The translations under genes and the position numbers were made by a program. Below the pieces are notes generated by a model. That model saw only the letters and a program-made list of their open reading frames with translations, was not told the origin of the DNA and did no database searches. Positions 60,601 to 64,000 of a stretch of 64,000 bases of DNA are shown in pieces. The first letter of the stretch is position 1; every line of letters begins with the position of its first letter. The DNA is from Methylobacterium sp. CB376 (GTDB lineage Bacteria; Pseudomonadota; Alphaproteobacteria; Rhizobiales; Beijerinckiaceae): NCBI RefSeq assembly GCF_029714205.1, contig NZ_CP121648.1, forward strand, positions 3,676,001-3,740,000, in the 5' to 3' direction.

Positions 60601-61990
60601 AAGTGCGCAGGGTGAGGTTACAGTTACGATCAAGGGGATACCGTCCGACTGGACCCTGAGCAGCGGCATCAAGAACGCCGACGGCTCTTGGACCGTGACG
60701 ACGACCGATGTCGCGTCCCTGAGCGTCACCACCCCTGCAACCTACGTTGGGGCCGCCGTCCTGAACGTGGCCCTGGCCTGGACCAACACGGACGGGACCA
60801 CCGGCACGACGACCATCGCGGACAACGTCGAGGCCTACGCCAAGGGCTCGCCGATCTTCGCCTGGTCCGGACACGACACGCTCACGGGCAGCACCGCTGC
60901 GGACCTGTTCGTGTTCGGCAACCCGATCGGAGAGGACAAGATCTACAGCTTCGACGCCGCGGCGGATAAGATCGACCTGATCGGCTACGGCGGGTTCAAG
61001 AGCTTCACGGACGTCCAGGCCCACTTGGCCGACGACGCGACCGGGAGCGCCGTGGTCACGCTCGCCGACGGCCAGACGATCACGCTCGATCACGTCCACG
61101 CCTCGGACCTGAGCGCGGCGAACTTCGTGTTCGACCAGACTCCGGCGGTGACCAACAGCGCGGCCATGGTCCTCAGCGACGGCGCGATGCTGCCGCTCAG
61201 CGGGGCGGTGACCAACACCGGCACCATCGCGCTCAACTCGACCGGCGGCGGCACCCTCCTGCAGGTCATCGACCAGGGCATCACCCTCACGGGGGGCGGC
61301 ACGGTCAAGATGTCGGACGACGATGGCAACACCATCGCGGGCACCAAGGGTTCGGTCACGCTCACGAACCTCGACAACACGATCTCGGGCGCGGGCCAAC
61401 TCGGGGGCGGCGCCCTCACGCTGACCAACCAGGCGTCCGGCAAGATCACCGCCGACGGCAGCCACGCCCTCGTGATCGACACCGGCACGACCGTGGTCGA
61501 GAATGCCGGCACCCTCGCGGCGACCGGAAGCGGCGGCCTCGTGGTGAAGGGTGCGCTCGACAACACCGGCACAGTGTGGGCCCACGGCGGCAACGTGACG
61601 GTCGAGGGCGCGGTGACCGGCTCCGGCACCGCACTCATCGACGGGAACGCGACCATGGAGTTCGGCGCGGCCTCCTCGGCCCACGTCGATCTCGGCCACG
61701 GCGACGGCACGCTGAAACTGGACGACAGCCTCCACTTCAATGGCAGCATCACCGGCTTCGGCGCTGGCGATCACGTCGACCTCGCCGACCTGCTGTTCGG
61801 ATCGAGCACCTCGGTCTCCTACGCGGCCAACGCGCAGGGCACGGGCGGTCTCCTGAACGTGAGCGATGGGGTGCACACGGCGGCTCTGGCTCTGCAGGGC
61901 ACCTATGACGCCGCGGCCTTCTCGCTCACCAAGGACAGCGACGGTCATGCTCTGGTCTCCTATGACCCGCTGCATCACGGGCTGGCCTGA
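51671..61990 (+). CDS. Giant VCBS-repeat adhesin (BapA-like), probably type I secreted
   Basis: The 3,439-residue product has about 160 N-terminal residues without a Sec signal, then 25 VCBS-type repeats (residues about 163-2846). The common unit is 107 residues and runs from NDAAVIG through VTEDVAINGSGNLTASGTIS, ISDADQNQASFQTTVTKADG, YTYSVANSAVQFLGASDSKV to DGTTKDVSFTIHGA. An Ig-like domain (about 2850-2965) and a linker follow. An RTX-like block (SGHDTLTGSTAADLFVFGNP, residues about 3066-3090) and a glycine/asparagine-rich C-terminal solenoid (DNTISGAGQLGGGALTLTNQ) complete it, with a final GSITGFGAGDHVDLADLLFG segment typical of type I secretion targets. It is likely a surface or biofilm adhesin. 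No transporter gene is adjacent, only a relic. Confidence 0.9.
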   Translation: MATIANTSTASVTFSNSTAAANMAQSIVEDNALIFSFDVLKASGGGTNTTVYSVDDGIKNDDGGAAITVTNTAFANYNKDLLIADQVGGAWEYKDVNWNGNKYTIAFRIGSDNKIVVDARSMASAVDAMAAGDIFSDSIQYTIKMANGTLSVGTLTYTIVGQNDAAVIGNATNTSVIEDVGVTAGKLVASGTISVSDADHDQSYFQTTVTPGAVTGTTNGAADTAPLGTLIISANGNYSYSVDNSAVQYLRSGESRIESFTIKSADGTSKVVSFTVNGANDVAVIGNASNTSVTEDAGVTAGKLVASGTISVSDADHDQASFQMTVTKADGTLGDLVLNTDGTYTYSVANSAVQYLGASDSKVETFTIKSADGTTKDVSFTIHGANDAAVIGDPTVADVTEDANVNGSGNLTAAGSISISDADQNQASFQTTVTKADGTLGDLVLNTDGSYTYSVANSAVQFLGASDSKVETFTVTAQDGTTKQVSFTIHGANDAAVIGDPTVADVTEDANVNGSGNLTAAGSISISDADQNQASFQTTVTKADGTLGDLVLNTDGSYTYSVANSAVQFLGASDSKVETFTVTAQDGTTKQVSFTIHGANDAAVIGDPTVADVTEDVAINGSGNLTASGTISISDADQNQATFLTSVTKADGTLGDLVLNTDGSYTYSVANSAVQYLGASDSKVETFTIKSADGTTKDVSFTIHGANDAAVIGTPTVADVTEDVAINGSGNLTASGTISISDADQNQASFQTTVTKADGTLGDLVLNTDGSYTYSVANSAVQFLGASDSKVETFTVTAQDGTTKQVSFTIHGANDAAVIGDPTVADVTEDANVNGSGNLTAAGSISISDADQNQASFQTTVTKADGTLGDLVLNTDGSYTYSVANSAVQFLGASDSKVETFTIKSADGTTKDVSFTIHGANDAAVIGTPTVADVTEDVAINGSGNLTASGTISISDADQNQATFLTSVTKADGTLGDLVLNTDGSYTYSVANSAVQFLGASDSKVETFTIKSADGTTKDVSFTIHGANDAAVIGTPTVADVTEDVAINGSGNLTASGTISISDADQNQASFQTTVTKADGTLGDLVLNTDGSYTYSVANSAVQFLGASDSKVETFTVTAQDGTTKQVSFTIHGANDAAVIGDPTVADVTEDANVNGSGNLTAAGSISISDADQNQASFQTTVTKADGTLGDLVLNTDGSYTYSVANSAVQFLGASDSKVETFTVTAQDGTTKQVSFTIHGANDAAVIGDPTVADVTEDVAINGSGNLTASGTISISDADQNQASFQTTVTKADGTLGDLVLNTDGSYTYSVANSAVQFLGASDSKVETFTVTAQDGTTKQVSFTIHGANDAAVIGDPTVADVTEDANVNGSGNLTAAGSISISDADQNQASFQTTVTKADGTLGDLVLNTDGSYTYSVANSAVQFLGASDSKVETFTIKSADGTTKDVSFTIHGANDAAVIGTPTVADVTEDVAINGSGNLTASGTISISDADQNQASFQTTVTKADGTLGDLVLNTDGSYTYSVANSAVQFLGASDSKVETFTIKSADGTTKDVSFTIHGANDAAVIGTPTVADVTEDVAINGSGNLTASGTISISDADQNQASFQTTVTKADGTLGDLVLNTDGTYTYSVANSAVQYLGASDSKVETFTIKSADGTTKDVSFTIHGANDAAVIGTPTVADVTEDVAINGSGNLTASGTISISDADQNQASFQTTVTKADGTLGDLVLNTDGSYTYSVANSAVQFLGASDSKVETFTVTAQDGTTKQVSFTIHGANDAAVIGDPTVADVTEDANVNGSGNLTAAGSISISDADQNQASFQTTVTKADGTLGDLVLNTDGSYTYSVANSAVQFLGASDSKVETFTVTAQDGTTKQVSFTIHGANDAAVIGDPTVADVTEDANVNGSGNLTAAGSISISDADQNQASFQTTVTKADGTLGDLVLNTDGSYTYSVANSAVQFLGASDSKVETFTVTAQDGTTKQVSFTIHGANDAAVIGDPTVADVTEDTNVSNGNLTATGSISITDADQNQATFLTSVTKADGTLGDLVLNTDGTYTYSVANSAVQFLGASDSKVETFTIKSADGTTKDVSFTIHGANDAAVIGTPTVADVTEDANVNGSGNLTATGSISITDADQNQATFLTSVTKADGTLGSLTLAADGTYTYSVANSAVQFLGASDSKVETFTIKSADGTTKDVSFTIHGANDAAVIGTPTVADVTEDVAVNGSGNLTASGSISITDADQNQASFQTTVTKADGTLGSLTLAANGTYTYSVANSAVQFLGASDTKVDTFTVTALDGTTKQVSFTVQGANDAAVIGTPSVSTVTEDVAVNGSGNLTATGTISISDADQNQASLSTTVTAAQGTLGSLSLAANGSYTYSVANSAVQYLGAGQTRVETFTIKSADGTTKDVSFTVQGANDAAVIGTPSVSTVTEDVGVNGSGNLTATGSISISDADQNQASFSTTVAAAQGNLGTLSLAANGTYTYTVANSAVQFLGASDTKVDTFTVTALDGTTKQVSFTVQGANDAAVIGTPSVSTVTEDVAVNGSGNLTATGTISISDADQNQASLSTTVTAAQGTLGSLSLAANGSYTYSVANSAVQYLGAGQTRVETFTIKSADGTTKDVSFTVQGANDAAVIGTPSVSTVTEDVGVNGSGNLTATGSISISDADQNQASFSTTVAAAQGNLGTLSLAANGTYTYTVANSAVQFLGASDTKVDTFTVTALDGTTKQVSFTVQGANDAAVIGTPSVSTVTEDVAVNGSGNLTATGTISISDADQNQASLSTTVTAAQGTLGSLSLAANGSYTYSVANSAVQFLNSGESRVETFTVKALDGTTKDVSFTINGADEAVVAGTATINATPGTPSNKTTVTVQFSKSVFAPGESTDANSVFDINDFRWNGQALPGNFNVTGSLSSDGKTWTGTFDVPENANDAAGTLSIASTYKFKDGSAGATASQATTIQPAGATGEPLNLALMVPSSAQGEVTVTIKGIPSDWTLSSGIKNADGSWTVTTTDVASLSVTTPATYVGAAVLNVALAWTNTDGTTGTTTIADNVEAYAKGSPIFAWSGHDTLTGSTAADLFVFGNPIGEDKIYSFDAAADKIDLIGYGGFKSFTDVQAHLADDATGSAVVTLADGQTITLDHVHASDLSAANFVFDQTPAVTNSAAMVLSDGAMLPLSGAVTNTGTIALNSTGGGTLLQVIDQGITLTGGGTVKMSDDDGNTIAGTKGSVTLTNLDNTISGAGQLGGGALTLTNQASGKITADGSHALVIDTGTTVVENAGTLAATGSGGLVVKGALDNTGTVWAHGGNVTVEGAVTGSGTALIDGNATMEFGAASSAHVDLGHGDGTLKLDDSLHFNGSITGFGAGDHVDLADLLFGSSTSVSYAANAQGTGGLLNVSDGVHTAALALQGTYDAAAFSLTKDSDGHALVSYDPLHHGLA
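52159..60207 (+). repeat. 25 VCBS-coding tandem repeats, mostly exact 321-bp units
   Basis: Unit starts (codon after the conserved Asn) fall at 52,159, 52,510, 52,828 and then every 321 bp (53,149, 53,470 and so on) to 57,643. Unit 18 is one codon shorter, so the series continues at 57,961 in 321-bp steps to 59,887. The first two units are diverged. Units 3-17 are two DNA types, DANV...AQDGTTKQ and DVAI...KSADGTTKD, mixed in irregular order with almost no point differences. This indicates recent expansion and homogenisation by recombination. Confidence 0.9.
58497..60111 (+). repeat. Higher-order 642-bp repeat inside the adhesin gene
   Basis: Units 21+22 (58,603-59,244) and units 23+24 (59,245-59,886) are identical by eye across 642 bp, and unit 25 repeats the first half until 60,111, where the sequence changes to NSGESRVETF. 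The pair alternates DVAV/ASLSTTVTAAQGTLGS with DVGV/ASFSTTVAAAQGNLGT. The duplicated block therefore contains two repeat types and arose as a unit after the single-unit expansion. Confidence 0.88.
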
Positions 61991-62026
61991 GGGTCTCCGC
62001 CACTCCTGATTTCATGATCGTCTGAA

Positions 62027-62060
62027 GAAGGGGCCCGGTTCGCCGGGCCCCTTCGCTTTT
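62027..62060 (+). terminator. Strong rho-independent terminator of the adhesin gene
   Basis: A perfect 12-bp stem, GAAGGGGCCCGG (62,027-62,038) and its complement (62,043-62,054), closes a TTCG tetraloop and is followed by GCTTTT. It starts 36 bp after the adhesin stop codon. It is the cleanest terminator in the window. Confidence 0.9.
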
Positions 62061-62344
62061 GCAATCCGCCCCGGGCCCGACGGACGCCACCGAGGGCAGA
62101 CGGGCCGTCCCTCGACGAAGCGCGGGCTGCAGGAGGAGCACCGGCACGGTTTCCGAGTTCGCCGGACCCTGCCCAGTTGAGAGTCGGCGAGGGCCCCGCT
62201 AAAGGATTCCGTCTCTGGCGCTGCCGGTGGATGCGGGACCGACAAAGCGAAGTGGTCGCGCCGAGGGGGCGAGGGCCGCGGGGGCACAACGCGCCGGTTT
62301 GGGCTTGTTCCTCCTTGAGCCGGAAGTGAAGCGGCGATTGAGCC

Positions 62345-62734
62345 ATGTCCGACGCAGACACACCCCAGGTCAGCTTCACGGTCGAGGTGGGCCCTCACGT
62401 CAGCCCGCTCATGAAGGTGCATGCGGGTGGCCGCGTGATCCCGATCGCCCTCACCGCGGCGCAGGCCGGCGAGCTGGGCCGGGCTCTTCTCGCGGTGAGT
62501 GCAGTGTGCAGCAGCACCGCCCCGCATCCCGAGGGCACCCGGGTCGACAACTGCCACTTCCCGGTCGAGGCCTGGGCCGCCGGCCAGTCTCAGAGCAACG
62601 GGTTGCCGATTCTGCTCATTCAGGTGACGGGCGGCACCCAGCTGGCGCTTCAGTTCTCCCCCACGGCGGCCGAGCAATGCGCGGCGAGCCTCGCCGGCGC
62701 TGCCGCCGCACGAGCGATCGCTCGCCCCTCATAG
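62345..62734 (+). CDS. Conserved-looking hypothetical protein
   Basis: The 129-residue product (SDADTPQVSFTVEVGPHVSP, GRVIPIALTAAQAGELGRAL, EGTRVDNCHFPVEAWAAGQS, LALQFSPTAAEQCAASLAGA) has the look of a real mixed alpha/beta protein without signal peptide or membrane segment. I do not recognise the family. It lies after the adhesin terminator and has its own start at ATG 62,345; GGAAG about 20 bases upstream is too far to be a good ribosome-binding site. No functional link to the adhesin is evident beyond position. Confidence 0.6.
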   Translation: MSDADTPQVSFTVEVGPHVSPLMKVHAGGRVIPIALTAAQAGELGRALLAVSAVCSSTAPHPEGTRVDNCHFPVEAWAAGQSQSNGLPILLIQVTGGTQLALQFSPTAAEQCAASLAGAAAARAIARPS

Positions 62735-62881
62735 CGCTCGACGGCGGCGAACTGCTTCACGACAACAGCGATGCGCGCTTGGGGCTCTGCATCCCGAGCG
62801 GCTCGCACGAACAAAGGATGATCAGCCCCCACAGGGTGGCCCGAGTGGAACGTTAGTGGACCGTCGGCCGGGTCATGACCA

Positions 62882-63211
62882 GTGCACTTCCGCTCCCTCA
62901 CCGAGCAGTTCGACAGCGACACCGCCCACGGCCGCTTCGCCCTGCAGTTGCACGAGGCCATGGCCGAGTACTTCCTCGACCTCAACCGCGCGCGGACCGT
63001 GGAGGGGCTCAGGGCCGCCCTGGCACGGGGCCGCAAGGGCGGGCGGCCCAAGGCCCTGTCCGCGGCGGACCTCGAGGTCGGGCGGGCGCTGCTGGCGTCG
63101 GGCACCGTCTCGGTGACGGCGATCGCCCAGCGGCTGGGGGTGAGCCGGATGACCTTCTACCAGTACTTCCCGCAAGCGCGGGCGCGCAGCCAGGTGGCGC
63201 GGGAGGGCTGA
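62882..63211 (+). pseudogene. Serine recombinase (resolvase/invertase), N-terminally truncated
   Basis: The 109 codons from GTG 62,882 read HFRSLTEQFDSDTAHGRFAL, then EYFLDLNRARTVEGLRAALA, RGRKGGRPKALSAADL and a C-terminal helix-turn-helix VSVTAIAQRLGVSRMTFYQY. This is the second half of Tn3-type resolvases and DNA invertases. The catalytic N-terminal domain with its serine is missing, and a TGA stands two codons before in the same frame. It indicates that a transposon or phage-type element once lay here. Confidence 0.82.
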
Positions 63212-63215
63212 GGGG

Positions 63216-63311
63216 ATGCCGATCGGTTCTCAGCACCGCGGCTTCTACCCGATCGACTGGCCCCAACTCTCGGCCGTGATCCGTTTCCGGCGCGCGGGCG
63301 GGCGCTGCTAG
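63216..63311 (+). pseudogene. Small gene truncated at a CTAGAGC element
   Basis: The ATG at 63,216 begins MPIGSQHRGFYPIDWPQLSA, VIRFRRAGGRC, then stops. The sequence has the look of a conserved N-terminus that would continue with a CxxC-type zinc or HNH motif. The stop codon TAG (63,309-63,311) is part of CTAGAGCGCTTC, the border of an intergenic palindromic element. The gene was thus probably cut by insertion of that element. It lies four bases after the resolvase relic, as in an original operon. Confidence 0.5.
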
Positions 63312-63376
63312 AGCGCTTCAAGGCAGTGATGCCTAGAACAATTTCTCCGGAGCCATCGTCCAGCACTGCCGTTTGA

Positions 63377-63532
63377 TTACCTTAGATTACCGGCGACGTT
63401 CTGGAAGGCAGTGCCTAAGTTTGTTCCAACTGAAGAAGCAGCAGCAATAAGAGCAATAGCAATCAAGGCAGCAAGCAGTCCATACTCGATCGCCGTCGCA
63501 CCCGACTCGTCGTAAAAAAAGCTCTTGATCAT
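63377..63532 (-). CDS. Flp-family type IVb pilin
   Basis: The 51-residue product reads MIKSFFYDESGATAIEYGLL, then AALIAIALIAAASSVGTNLG and a short tail ending AGNLR. The prepilin-peptidase site is G-A-T-A-I-E-Y, with cleavage after the glycine and the conserved Glu at mature position 5, followed by the hydrophobic helix of Flp pilins. Length and motif fit Flp/Fap tight-adherence pilins. The gene is solitary in the window; the tad assembly genes must lie elsewhere. It is less GC-rich than its neighbours. Its stop is TAA at 63,379-63,377. Confidence 0.85.
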   Translation of the reverse strand: MIKSFFYDESGATAIEYGLLAALIAIALIAAASSVGTNLGTAFQNVAGNLR

Positions 63533-64000
63533 AGCTCACAACCTTGAACTGTATGCCACCTGATTAGGCAGGAGAGCGTAGTCCGAAGAGACACTTACTG
63601 CGGAGTTTTTGCAAGATGCGGTCTGTATAAATGGATAATACATGATTTATTTTGGACCATAGTATGTTGCGCACGAGCTGGTTGATGCACGCGGAGGGGC
63701 ACCTTCGCATAGTGGCCCGATGGGGCCTCTGGGCGGTGTTCCGGAGATCTCGCGCGGGCCTAGAACTCACCGTTGGTCGAGAGGCAGGCTATCGGCCTTC
63801 GGCTAGGTCTTGCGGACCACTGCTTCGACTGTGCTAGTCTTCGGCCGTCCGCTCCAGGCCCGCACGCCCGGGGCAGGGCCGCGGGCTGGGTCCTCGTCCA
63901 CTGCGGGGCCCGGCCCGCACTCGCGTCCAGTCGCGTTTAGCGTGGGTGACAGACGGCCGGCTCATCCAGGGGCACGCTTCGGGTGTGACTGCCTCCTGCC
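63533..64000. other. Right end of the window, no gene recognised
   Basis: These 468 bp hold short frames on both strands but nothing with a domain, ribosome-binding site or convincing composition. Bases 63,540-63,660 are AT-rich and probably include the Flp pilin promoter. The rest is GC-rich. Confidence 0.4.

Noticed and set aside
1..64000. tRNA or rRNA genes
   Set aside because: No cloverleaf-like sequence with a T-loop motif and no rRNA-like conserved blocks were noticed, although a dedicated scan was not possible.

Overview
The window is GC-rich DNA from an alphaproteobacterium of the Rhizobiales, most likely Methylobacterium or a close relative. This rests on the Omp25-like porin with an A-A-D-L-P processing region, the MidA-pgeF gene pair that usually follows lgt in alphaproteobacteria, the REP/RIME-type intergenic palindromes and the overall codon use. 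The genus is an inference from protein style, not from a database match.

Bases 1-13,250 look like ordinary chromosome: a MidA-like methyltransferase, pgeF, an Omp25-like porin, a ferritin-like DUF892 protein, a VOC protein, glucokinase, a 3-hydroxyacyl-CoA dehydrogenase divergent from a GntR regulator across a 17-bp repeat array, a LysR regulator divergent from a DapA-family lyase/synthase, a frameshifted flavodoxin-like reductase, a small secreted phospholipase-A2-like protein and a GMC oxidoreductase.

Bases 13,400-25,200 hold cell-surface glycan genes. The first block is two glycosyltransferases (one fused to a methyltransferase), a polysaccharide deacetylase and a divergent MsbA-like ABC exporter. 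The second is a three-gene operon of an NfrB-like processive glycosyltransferase, the UDP-GlcNAc 2-epimerase WecB and a HlyD-like adaptor. It resembles the E. coli N4-phage-receptor glycan pathway and suggests secretion of a ManNAc-containing polysaccharide.

Bases 26,000-38,900 contain a soluble chemoreceptor-like protein, a LuxR-type regulator and a type I secretion operon (ABC transporter, membrane fusion protein) followed by its probable substrate, a 2,159-residue repeat protein of the DUF5801/T1SS-143 kind.

Bases 38,900-51,700 are a scarred accessory region. It has fragments of an HNH nuclease, an IS3 transposase, a Crp regulator, the chemoreceptor gene, a curlin and a HlyD protein, interspersed with intact genes: a hybrid histidine kinase, a Tat-exported beta-carbonic anhydrase, and an HNH-nuclease operon divergent from an Xre regulator.

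Bases 51,671-61,990 encode a 3,439-residue VCBS-repeat adhesin with 25 repeats, most of them exact 321-bp tandem copies, closed by a strong TTCG-loop terminator. The right end has a conserved small protein, a truncated serine resolvase, a truncated small gene and a 51-residue Flp pilin.

Taken together, bases 13,600-63,500 look like a biofilm and surface-adhesion region: polysaccharides, two giant secreted proteins, decayed curli-like genes and a pilin. The decayed pieces show that at least one further matrix system has been lost.
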